A DNA stretch of 8,148 nucleotides from JBMNNU01 sp050942695 (lineage in GTDB: Bacteria > Chloroflexota > UBA6077), in the NCBI GenBank assembly GCA_050942695.1, contig JBMNNU010000142.1, forward strand, positions 1 to 8,148, written 5' to 3'. The notes under the pieces were generated by a model. It had not been told where the DNA came from. It ran no database searches and worked only from the letters and a program-made list of their open reading frames with translations. Positions 1 to 5,221 of the stretch are shown in pieces; position 1 is the first letter of the stretch; every line of letters begins with the position of its first letter. Made by a program: the position numbers and the translations under genes.

Positions 1-1030
1 CAACGCCTGCGCCGATCCATTCCAGATTACCCGGGAAGTACTTCAGCATCTCGAAAAGGAACATGAAGTACCAATCGGGTCGCGGCACATAGGCGGTGTT
101 GGTGGGATCGGCAGGCGCCTCCGTGGGAACGCCCAACGCCATAACCAACCCCAACACGGCGACCAGCACTATGGAGGCCACAATCAAATCCTCGGCAACG
201 ATAAAAGGCCAGAACGGCCTGCCCTGCTCTTTGAATTCATTGTAACGCCGCTCGTATTCATCTTTCGTTGATACTGGTTGTCGCGCGCTTGCCCCGCTAT
301 CGGAGGAAGCGCCCGACCTTGTCCGGGTACGCTCCCAGAGCCATGGTGGGACGCTAATTCCGTGATGCACCACCAGATAGAGGTGCACGGCCAGGAGTCC
401 CCCCAGGGATACGGGCAGCAGCATCACGTGGAAGGTGTAGAATCGGGTGAGCGTCAGGGCTCCCAGCTCCGACCCCCCTCGGGCTATCCGAAGCACCAGA
501 TCACCAAAGACCGGTAGGGTTCCTGGAATGCTGGTGCCCACTACCGTTGCCCAATAGGCCTTTTCGTCCCAGGGCAGTAGGTAACCGGTGAATGCGAAAC
601 CGAGAGTTATTAAAAGTAGCCCTACTCCCACTATCCAGGTCATCTCCCTAGGGTATTTGTAAGCGCCCAGGACGAAAACCGTTGCCATGTGCACTACAAC
701 CAGCACTACCATAGCGCTGGCTGTCCAGTGGTGGATTCCCCTAACTACCGCTCCAAACGGTACCTCGTACATGATGAACTGTATGCTGTCGTAAGCATGG
801 TCTGGGCTAGGAGAGTAATACACCGCCAGGAAGAGGCCGGTGGCAGCTTGAAGGATAAAGGCGAACATAGTGGCGAAGCCCAGGGTGTAGAGCCAACCAA
901 CTCCCAAGGGCACCTTGCGGGCAAAGAAGGCGTTCCACGCCGGAACTACGGCTGATCGCTCCGATAGCCAGCCGAGCAGTCGTGCAATTTTGCCATCAGG
1001 CTTGCTTTGGCCAGAAGCTATGCTGCTCAT
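1..1030 (-). CDS. qcrB: Cytochrome b of a Rieske/cytochrome b complex, b6-subunit IV fusion type (3' end outside window)
   Basis: My minus-strand translation gives 343 residues from ATG at 1030, open to the left edge. This is the quinol-oxidising, haem-b membrane subunit of a bc/b6f-type complex. Residues 1-225 align by eye with cytochrome b6: conserved ATG near 63-65, LTRFYTFH at 194-201, and haem ligands H100/H114 (14 apart) and H201/H216 (15 apart). The 15-residue spacing in helix D is the b6-type pattern. A polar linker (about 228-272) leads to a subunit IV-like part with a helix at about 275-299 and the Qo motif as P318-D-W-Y321 instead of PEWY. T49 stands where b6 has the cysteine that binds the extra haem c covalently. 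The start is set by AGGAGG four bases upstream, and the ATG overlaps the Rieske stop (ATGA). A cytochrome c subunit might follow beyond the edge; this cannot be seen. Very confident of the family; the symbol is by analogy. Confidence 0.95.
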   Translation of the reverse strand, partial: MSSIASGQSKPDGKIARLLGWLSERSAVVPAWNAFFARKVPLGVGWLYTLGFATMFAFILQAATGLFLAVYYSPSPDHAYDSIQFIMYEVPFGAVVRGIHHWTASAMVVLVVVHMATVFVLGAYKYPREMTWIVGVGLLLITLGFAFTGYLLPWDEKAYWATVVGTSIPGTLPVFGDLVLRIARGGSELGALTLTRFYTFHVMLLPVSLGGLLAVHLYLVVHHGISVPPWLWERTRTRSGASSDSGASARQPVSTKDEYERRYNEFKEQGRPFWPFIVAEDLIVASIVLVAVLGLVMALGVPTEAPADPTNTAYVPRPDWYFMFLFEMLKYFPGNLEWIGAGV

Positions 1031-1548
1031 ATTACCTCCTTGGAGGAAACCCCTAGCCGGAATTCCTGGTATCGAACCATCAGATTCCCCTGCTCAATAC
1101 GCCACTCCAGAGTATCTAGGGGCCGGGGCGGAGGTCCCCCTAGCACCTTTCCATCCAGAGCGTATCTTCCACCATGGCAAGGACAGATAAACTCGTTTTG
1201 GTCTGGCATCCAGTTGACAGCGCACCCCAGATGAACGCAGCGCCCGCTGAATACGTTGAAATCGTTCTCGCCAACACGAACCACCCATACCCCCTTGGAC
1301 TCCTGGTGCTCGATCCAGCCATCTTTGGTGATCAAATTGATCGTGGTGGCCTGCGGCTGGCCTATCGCAAAAGCGGATACTGAACCGGCAGAAACCCAGT
1401 TGGCCGGACGTTGCTTCAGCGTTGGGAGGATCAGGGATCCAAGCAGCGGGATTCCCAGCACCGCGCCGATAAACCCGCTTAAGGCGAAGGTGACATAAGT
1501 AAAAAAGGTGCGTCTATCGACCCGCGTCTCGGTATTCTCGATATCCAT
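1027..1548 (-). CDS. qcrA: Rieske [2Fe-2S] iron-sulfur subunit of the cytochrome b complex
   Basis: A 173-residue protein that passes electrons from quinol at the Qo site to a cytochrome c. The N-terminus has a twin-arginine motif (D11-R-R-T-F-F16) followed by one hydrophobic segment (about 17-42), typical of an uncleaved Tat-targeted anchor. The cluster-binding motifs are C104-V-H106-L-G-C109 and C122-P-C124-H125-G-G, with a proline loop at 139-144 (PPPRPL). The usual CPCHGS serine is G127, while the tyrosine (Y129) is kept; loss of this serine is known to lower the cluster potential in the family. I chose ATG at 1548 because GAAGGGG lies five bases upstream and Tat signals start close to the N-terminus. 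A longer reading from 1644 would translate a 9-mer repeat and has no support. The stop overlaps the cytochrome b start, so the two subunits are probably coupled in translation. Confidence 0.95.
   Translation of the reverse strand: MDIENTETRVDRRTFFTYVTFALSGFIGAVLGIPLLGSLILPTLKQRPANWVSAGSVSAFAIGQPQATTINLITKDGWIEHQESKGVWVVRVGENDFNVFSGRCVHLGCAVNWMPDQNEFICPCHGGRYALDGKVLGGPPPRPLDTLEWRIEQGNLMVRYQEFRLGVSSKEVI
1035..1040 (-). promoter_or_regulatory. Strong Shine-Dalgarno of cytochrome b, inside a CCTCCAAGGAGG self-complementary stretch
   Basis: On the minus strand AGGAGG lies four bases before the ATG at 1030 and is encoded by the last Rieske codons. The preceding CCTCC (1042-1046 on the plus-strand axis) is complementary to it, so the site could fold into a short hairpin with a CAAG loop. 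Ribosomes finishing the Rieske gene would open it, which fits coupled synthesis of the two subunits. The SD itself is clear; the hairpin effect is inference. Confidence 0.75.
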
Positions 1549-1553
1549 CGTTG

Positions 1554-1560
1554 CCCCTTC
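1554..1560 (-). promoter_or_regulatory. Shine-Dalgarno that sets the Rieske start
   Basis: GAAGGGG on the minus strand, five bases before ATG 1548. It is the only SD-like stretch near a start in this frame and supports the 173-residue form. Confidence 0.65.
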
Positions 1561-1571
1561 TAAACAAGTCA

Positions 1572-1616
1572 TGTGTGCGACAGATCGGACATATCCGACA
1601 GATCGGATGTGCCGGA
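1572..1616. repeat. Degenerate tandem 9-mer array upstream of the Rieske gene
   Basis: Five consecutive 9-bp units on the plus strand: TGTGTGCGA, CAGATCGGA, CATATCCGA, CAGATCGGA, TGTGCCGGA. All end in GA after a C/G-rich pair. The two identical CAGATCGGA units are 18 bp apart and extend to a 12-bp direct repeat (CGACAGATCGGA at 1578 and 1596). The array lies 24-68 bp before the Rieske ATG, within its probable leader. Confidence 0.7.
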
Positions 1617-1634
1617 TGAACGCCTGGGCTTTGA

Positions 1635-1650
1635 TGCTGAGCACTCAGCA
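1635..1650. repeat. Short palindrome built from the TGCTGAG heptamer
   Basis: TGCTGAG-CA-CTCAGCA, with perfect 7-bp arms and a 2-bp centre. TGCTGAG is the same 7-mer (in another phase) as the GTGCTGA units of the array inside the cydC-like gene about 6.4 kb away, so the two sites may belong to one repeat family. Confidence 0.6.
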
Positions 1651-1666
1651 CTTACTGATTTTTTCA

Positions 1667-1728
1667 CCGCGGGATAAATCCCGTGGCATCCCAGATGACC
1701 GCTCCATGCCGCGAGATACATCTCGCGG
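1667..1728. repeat. REPIN-like inverted pair of 20-nt hairpins
   Basis: Two 20-nt hairpins, 1667-1686 and 1709-1728, each with an 8-bp stem and 4-nt loop (TAAA and TACA). They differ at four positions. One pair of changes is compensatory (G-C to A-T, units' positions 6 and 15), one turns a G-T pair into G-C, and one is in the loop. Flanking bases mirror each other: GGCAT after the first (1685-1689) and ATGCC before the second (1706-1710), so the units are in inverted orientation around a 16-nt centre. This is the layout of REPIN/BIME-type elements. No RAYT transposase is in the window. Confidence 0.65.
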
Positions 1729-1756
1729 TTTGGCGACCCGTGGAGACCATCCCGAA

Positions 1757-1784
1757 GAGAGCGCGGCTTCAGCCCGGGGCTCTC
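1757..1784. repeat. Imperfect 28-nt hairpin next to the REPIN-like pair
   Basis: Outer arms GAGAGC (1757-1762) and GCTCTC (1779-1784) are perfect. The inner arms GGCT/AGCC (1765-1768 and 1771-1774) pair across TC, with a mismatch or bulge between the two stems. It may be part of a longer mobile-type palindromic unit together with 1667-1728. There is no T-run after it on the minus strand, so it is a poor terminator. Confidence 0.5.
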
Positions 1785-1829
1785 GGACGAGGCCTACCAA
1801 ATTTGGGATAGTCTCAATCCATGCAGCCA

Positions 1830-2282
1830 TCATTGATTAGATGGAGCCCCCGCCTCGACCCATAGGATCAGGTTTCGTAGCTCTGAATCAGTGATTCGTG
1901 TCCCACCGTGGGGCATCCTGATGCTGGGGTCTACGGTCCCGTCCAGTACCGTTATCAGGGTGCTGCTGCTGGGGAAGCCCGGAACCACCACCTGGCCGAA
2001 GCTGGTCCCTTTCATAATCCCTTCGTAGCTATCGAGTCTCAGGCCGTTCTCGGCTCGCGCCGCCCCGTGGCAGTTTTTGCAATGCAGGTCCAGAATTGGT
2101 TGGATCGTCTGTTCGTAGCTTCCTGTCCAGACCATCTTTCCCTCCACGGGGGGTTGTGCACTTGAGTAGACATCCTGCTGATCAGACGCTCTCGACCCCT
2201 GGCACCCCGACAGCATCACCGCGAGCAGCACTACCCAGAGGACAACGAAGGTACGAGGCACCCATTCGGTTATTAATGTCAT
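1830..2282 (-). CDS. Lipoprotein monohaem cytochrome c, planctomycete-cytochrome (PSCyt1-like) type
   Basis: 150 residues. An N-terminal hydrophobic stretch (about 11-26) ends in a lipobox L24-S-G-C27, so the mature protein should be lipid-anchored outside the membrane. The haem site is C68-K-N-C71-H72, and R122-M123-P-H-G-G carries the probable axial Met. The order of elements (TIQPILDLHCKNCHG, a GLRLDSYEGIMKG stretch, VVPG.P..STL, DP.IRMPHGG, and a closing LILWVEAGAP) is that of the cytochrome domain usually found in larger planctomycete-type proteins; here it stands alone. GGGGG upstream and AAGG directly before ATG support the start. It follows the other small cytochrome by 15 bp and probably shares its message. 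An electron carrier between the bc complex and the oxidase is likely, but a sensory or assembly role cannot be excluded. Confidence 0.88.
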   Translation of the reverse strand: MTLITEWVPRTFVVLWVVLLAVMLSGCQGSRASDQQDVYSSAQPPVEGKMVWTGSYEQTIQPILDLHCKNCHGAARAENGLRLDSYEGIMKGTSFGQVVVPGFPSSSTLITVLDGTVDPSIRMPHGGTRITDSELRNLILWVEAGAPSNQ

Positions 2283-2297
2283 CCTTCGCCCCCGGTT

Positions 2298-2642
2298 CTA
2301 TTTTAGGGATTGTAGGTAGGCAACGAGATTGGCCAGTTGCTCGTCGCTGATCCTGTTTTCAGGGAAAGCCGGCATGCTAGAGGCGCCATTGCGGACCACT
2401 CCCTTGATGTGGTCGGACGAGAGGTTTTTGCCCTTCAACATTGGCCCTCTGCCCTGGGCTCCACCTGGATGGCAGCCGTCGCAGTTCTGCTGGAAGACCG
2501 CCGCTCCAAGGCTTGCATCTCCGGTGGTCACCGCAGCGCCAGCCTGAGATGCGGGTGCCGGCTCTTGACTGCTGCAAGCAGAGATAGATGTAACTACAGC
2601 CACCAAAACAACGGCTACCAGCAGAATGTCTTTCCTAAACAT
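2298..2642 (-). CDS. Small lipoprotein cytochrome c (class I, monohaem)
   Basis: 114 residues. A hydrophobic N-terminus (about 5-22) leads to a lipobox-like I20-S-A-C23, an Ala/Gln/Pro-rich linker (24-40), and a compact cytochrome c fold with C54-D-G-C57-H58, G.GP.L.GK near 65-72 and axial M90 (S-M-P-A-F), ending in the usual L..LVAYLQSL helix. Family members shuttle electrons to cytochrome c oxidases; its place right after coxC makes it the best candidate donor to the CoxB haem or CuA. I chose ATG 2642 because GGAGG lies five bases upstream and the signal peptide starts there. A longer reading from 2756 would overlap coxC by 37 bp and add a non-signal tail. Confidence 0.92.
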   Translation of the reverse strand: MFRKDILLVAVVLVAVVTSISACSSQEPAPASQAGAAVTTGDASLGAAVFQQNCDGCHPGGAQGRGPMLKGKNLSSDHIKGVVRNGASSMPAFPENRISDEQLANLVAYLQSLK

Positions 2643-2647
2643 CTTTT

Positions 2648-2652
2648 CCTCC
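2648..2652 (-). promoter_or_regulatory. Shine-Dalgarno that sets the start of the small cytochrome c
   Basis: GGAGG with a five-base AAAAG spacer before ATG 2642 on the minus strand. It decides against the longer in-frame start at 2756. Confidence 0.7.
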
Positions 2653-2664
2653 ATCATATATCCG

Positions 2665-2717
2665 AAAAAATCCTTGGAGCTTAAGGCAACCCGGTTTCGA
2701 AGAACGGGAGGGTTACC
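2665..2717 (-). terminator. Candidate stem-loops after coxC (possible attenuator or processing site)
   Basis: Just after the coxC stop the minus strand has an 8-bp stem, GGTAACCC (2717-2710) with GGGTTGCC (2692-2685), including one G-T pair and a 17-nt loop. It is followed by a weak CCTT/AAGG stem (2686-2683 and 2675-2672) and then six Ts (2670-2665). The first stem is too far from the T-run and the second is too short for a strong intrinsic terminator. It could dampen read-through into the cytochrome genes or protect the upstream mRNA end. Confidence 0.3.
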
Positions 2718-2719
2718 CC

Positions 2720-3313
2720 TCACACTAGGTAGAGCATTGTAAAAAGCACTATCCACACGGCATCGACGAAGTGCCAGTACAGGGTTGCTGCCTCCACAGC
2801 CAGATGGCGCTCCTGCGTGTAGTGGCCTCTTCTGGCTCTGCCAAGCACCATGGCCAGGAAGATTAATCCACCGAGTACGTGGGCCCCATGGAAGCCGGTG
2901 AGGGTGTAGAAGCTAGATCCCAAAAGGCCGTCACTTAAACCAAACCCAGCATGTGCGTACTCGAATGCCTGGCCCACCAGAAAGGCGCTTCCCAATAGCA
3001 AAGTCGCTATGATCCCATCCTTAAGCAGGGCGACGTTTCCTCGCCGCAAGCACGCCAGCGCTCCATGCATAGTGAAGCCACTGGAGAGCAGTACGAGAGT
3101 GTTGACGGCCGGAAGTAGCAGGTCCGGTTGTGAGTATCCTGGAGGAGGCCACATACCGACATGTACCCGGAGATACAGGTAAGAGGCGATCAGGATCCCG
3201 AAAAAAAGAGCCTCGGCAGCGATGAAAACCCACAGCGCGAGAATTGCCGGCGGTACGTTGGGCGCGAAGGGCTCGTAGCGGGGAGTAACCCCTCTTGCAG
3301 TCATGCTGTCCAT
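2720..3313 (-). CDS. coxC: Cytochrome c oxidase subunit III
   Basis: 197 residues, the short five-helix form of subunit III (helices near 22-44, 66-84, 97-114, 135-157 and 175-197). Family landmarks are E34 in the first helix (FIAAEALFFG), the F136-Y-T-L-T-G-F-H142-G-A-H145 segment and Y179-W-H-F-V-D184 in the last helix. Subunit III stabilises the oxidase and keeps proton uptake through the D-pathway fast. It overlaps the subunit IV gene. The first ATG (3313) gives 13 bp of overlap; a second ATG three codons on (3304) would give the common 4-bp ATGA overlap and is equally possible. No strong SD is seen, which fits translational coupling. Confidence 0.96.
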   Translation of the reverse strand: MDSMTARGVTPRYEPFAPNVPPAILALWVFIAAEALFFGILIASYLYLRVHVGMWPPPGYSQPDLLLPAVNTLVLLSSGFTMHGALACLRRGNVALLKDGIIATLLLGSAFLVGQAFEYAHAGFGLSDGLLGSSFYTLTGFHGAHVLGGLIFLAMVLGRARRGHYTQERHLAVEAATLYWHFVDAVWIVLFTMLYLV

Positions 3314-3522
3314 GGCTCACTCAACCATCCAATTAATGCAACTATACCCACTACCCCGCCTACAAGAGCGACGATCATATGAGTAAGGATCCCTATCCCT
3401 ACCAGCATCAAACCGGCAGACAGCAGAATAGGCCAGAAGCTGTGCTCTGAAAGGACATGATTCTCGCCGGCTAACTCGTCGGTCGAACGCCCCTCTACTC
3501 CTTGCTCCGGCTCTCTGTCCAA
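3301..3522 (-). CDS. Cytochrome c oxidase subunit IV-like small membrane protein
   Basis: 73 residues: a polar, acidic N-terminus (1-28) and two membrane helices (about 29-46 and 50-67), with S28-F-W-P and a G-W-L motif at 65-67. Small two-helix proteins of this kind are the accessory subunit IV of bacterial aa3/caa3 oxidases (CtaF/CoxD-like) and sit between coxA and coxC as here. The start is TTG 3522 with GGAGG nine bases upstream; no ATG or GTG is available upstream in this frame before the coxA stop. The frame is the same as that of coxA, separated only by its TAG and 17 sense codons. A competing 73-codon frame (3538-3317) has no membrane helix and is a shadow. Confidence 0.8.
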   Translation of the reverse strand: MDREPEQGVEGRSTDELAGENHVLSEHSFWPILLSAGLMLVGIGILTHMIVALVGGVVGIVALIGWLSEPWTA

Positions 3523-3573
3523 AGCTCGCTTCCTCCAATCAGACTGACGTTCTCCTATCGCTGCGATCGTTAT

Positions 3574-5211
3574 CTACCTCCCTAAATAATCTGCCCTGTC
3601 CGGGTTCTTCTCATCCCATAGCGGGCGCGCGCTTCGCACAGGCGGTAGCCTGTCGAAGTTGTTGGCCGGAGGGGGCGAGGATGTCGCCCATTCGAGCGTC
3701 CACCCATCCCATGGATCCGACCCTGCAGCCTCACCTGAGCGCAGGCTCACCGCAAAATTCCAAACGAAGACCAGAATCCCGATAGCGAGAAGGTAACCCC
3801 CCAGGGTCGATACAAGGTTGAGTTCATTCCAGCCCATATCGGCTGCGTAGGTGTAAACTCGACGAGGCATGCCCAGTATCCCCAGCACGTGGAAGGGCTG
3901 GAAGGTGAGGTTGAAACCAATGACCAACAGCCAGAAATTGATAATCCCCAATCGTTCGTCGAGCTTGCGGCCGGTGATCTTTGGAAGCCAATAGTAGAGA
4001 CCCGCTAGGATACCCAGGGCGGTTCCACCAAACAGCGCTCCATGAAGGTGCCCTACCACGAAGTAGCTGTCGGTAACCTGCCAGTCGAAGGGGACCACAG
4101 TCAGCGCCATTCCGCTCAGCCCACCTGTGACGAAGAGACCGATGAAGCCGAGGCAGAAGAGCATTGGGGTCTTCAGACGGAGCGCTCCTCCCCAAAGTGT
4201 GGCCAACCAGTTGAAGATCTTTACTGCCGTGGGGACAGCGATGGTGAAGCTGGTGAAAGCGAATACCGCGTCTGCAACCAGGCTCATCCCCACAGAGAAC
4301 ATGTGGTGCGCCCACACCGTGAAACTCAGCACCCCGATCGTCAGGGTAGAGTAGACTATGAAACTGTAGCCGAAGATCGGTTTGCGAGCGAAGACCGGTA
4401 TCACCTCCGACACGATGCCGAAGGCTGGGAGAATCAGAATATAGACCTCCGGGTGGCCGAAGAACCAGAAGAGATGCTGCCACAACAGCGGGTCGCCTCC
4501 CGTGGCGGGATTGAAGAAGCTGGTCGCATGGTGGCGATCCAGGTAGAGCATGATGGCGGCGGCGGCCAGGCTGGGCAGTGCGACCAGGATGATGAACTGA
4601 TTGACGAAAGTTGCCCAGACGAATAGGGGCATCCTGTTGAAGGCCATCCCGGGAGCCCGCATAGTGAGGATGGTTACTATCAGGTTCACGGCACTGGCTA
4701 TCGATGATATTCCCAGCAAGACGATGGATACGCTCCAGTAGTCCATCCCCGCGTTAGGTGAGTAGGGCGTGATAGTCAGGGGTGCGTAGCTGAACCAGCC
4801 TGTGTCGGGGGCACCGGAGTAGAAGCTGCTGTAGAGTAGAAAACCTCCGGCGAGCAGAGTCCAGAAGCTGAAGGCGTTGAGCCTCGGAAACGCCATGTCA
4901 TGGGCGCCGATCATCAACGGCACGAGATAGTTGGCCAAGCCGGCCAGGACCGGCATCCCGAAAAGGAACACCATGGTGGTGCCGTGCATCGTGAAGATCT
5001 GATTGTACTGGTTGGGGGTAAGCAGGGTGTTGTTGGGCACTATCAACTGTGTGCGCATCAGCATGGCCATGGTGATCGCGAACAAAAAGAAGACGAAGCT
5101 GGCGCTCAGATAGAGAATCCCAATCTGCTTGTGATTGGTGGCAGTAGCCCAACTCCAGATACCCGTCTCGTACCAGGGTTTTGCTCGTAAAGCGTTGATG
5201 GTACCAGGCAT
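3574..5211 (-). CDS. coxA: Cytochrome c oxidase subunit I (A1-type haem-copper oxidase)
   Basis: 545 residues, the catalytic subunit that reduces O2 to water and pumps protons. Ligands: low-spin haem H76 and H390; high-spin haem H388; CuB H253, H302 and H303; cross-linked tyrosine Y257 in H-P-E-V-Y. E255 plus D105 and the asparagines N94, N112 and N176 (matched by eye to bovine D91/N80/N98/N163) make a full D-pathway. S268, T328 and K331 match the K-pathway. This places it in the A1 class. The a3/a ligand loop reads G387-H-L-H-G391 instead of the common AHFHY, a mild variant. Residues 1-28 and about 491-545 are the soluble ends. ATG 5211 has AAGGAG six bases upstream, overlapping the coxB stop. 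Haem A needs CyoE (next door) and CtaA (not in the window). Confidence 0.98.
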   Translation of the reverse strand: MPGTINALRAKPWYETGIWSWATATNHKQIGILYLSASFVFFLFAITMAMLMRTQLIVPNNTLLTPNQYNQIFTMHGTTMVFLFGMPVLAGLANYLVPLMIGAHDMAFPRLNAFSFWTLLAGGFLLYSSFYSGAPDTGWFSYAPLTITPYSPNAGMDYWSVSIVLLGISSIASAVNLIVTILTMRAPGMAFNRMPLFVWATFVNQFIILVALPSLAAAAIMLYLDRHHATSFFNPATGGDPLLWQHLFWFFGHPEVYILILPAFGIVSEVIPVFARKPIFGYSFIVYSTLTIGVLSFTVWAHHMFSVGMSLVADAVFAFTSFTIAVPTAVKIFNWLATLWGGALRLKTPMLFCLGFIGLFVTGGLSGMALTVVPFDWQVTDSYFVVGHLHGALFGGTALGILAGLYYWLPKITGRKLDERLGIINFWLLVIGFNLTFQPFHVLGILGMPRRVYTYAADMGWNELNLVSTLGGYLLAIGILVFVWNFAVSLRSGEAAGSDPWDGWTLEWATSSPPPANNFDRLPPVRSARPLWDEKNPDRADYLGR

Positions 5212-5221
5212 TCAGATCTCC

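Larger units (their letters stand above)
1549..1829. other. 281-bp repeat-rich intergenic region between the cytochrome c and Rieske genes
   Basis: No convincing gene lies here. In plus-strand order it holds the Rieske SD, five degenerate 9-mers (1572-1616), a 16-bp palindrome (1635-1650), a T6 run (about 1659-1664), a pair of inverted hairpins (1667-1728) and a longer imperfect hairpin (1757-1784). A 62-codon open frame (1833-1645, minus) crosses the hairpins and looks accidental. I see no clear -35/-10 pair. The region separates the oxidase/cytochrome genes from the Rieske/cytochrome b pair, so a promoter or an mRNA processing point for the latter is plausible but not shown. Confidence 0.7.

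Noticed and set aside
1549..1644. 32-residue N-terminal extension of the Rieske protein
   Set aside because: It would translate the 9-mer array and the palindrome; a clear SD and a Tat-type N-terminus support the start at 1548.
1635..1664. Plus-strand intrinsic terminator (palindrome followed by TTTTTT)
   Set aside because: The loop is only 2 nt, the T-run is 8 nt away, and no plus-strand gene exists to terminate.
1645..1833. 62-codon minus-strand frame whose start overlaps the cytochrome c stop
   Set aside because: It reads straight through three hairpin repeats, has no domain, signal or helix that I can see, and ends in the palindrome. The overlap with the stop is chance (ATGA).
2643..2756. 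38-residue N-terminal extension of the small cytochrome c
   Set aside because: It overlaps coxC and would bury the signal peptide; GGAGG five bases before 2642 decides the start.
4042..4626. 194-codon plus-strand frame inside coxA
   Set aside because: It is antisense to well-conserved oxidase helices, and its charged, low-complexity content is typical of a shadow frame.
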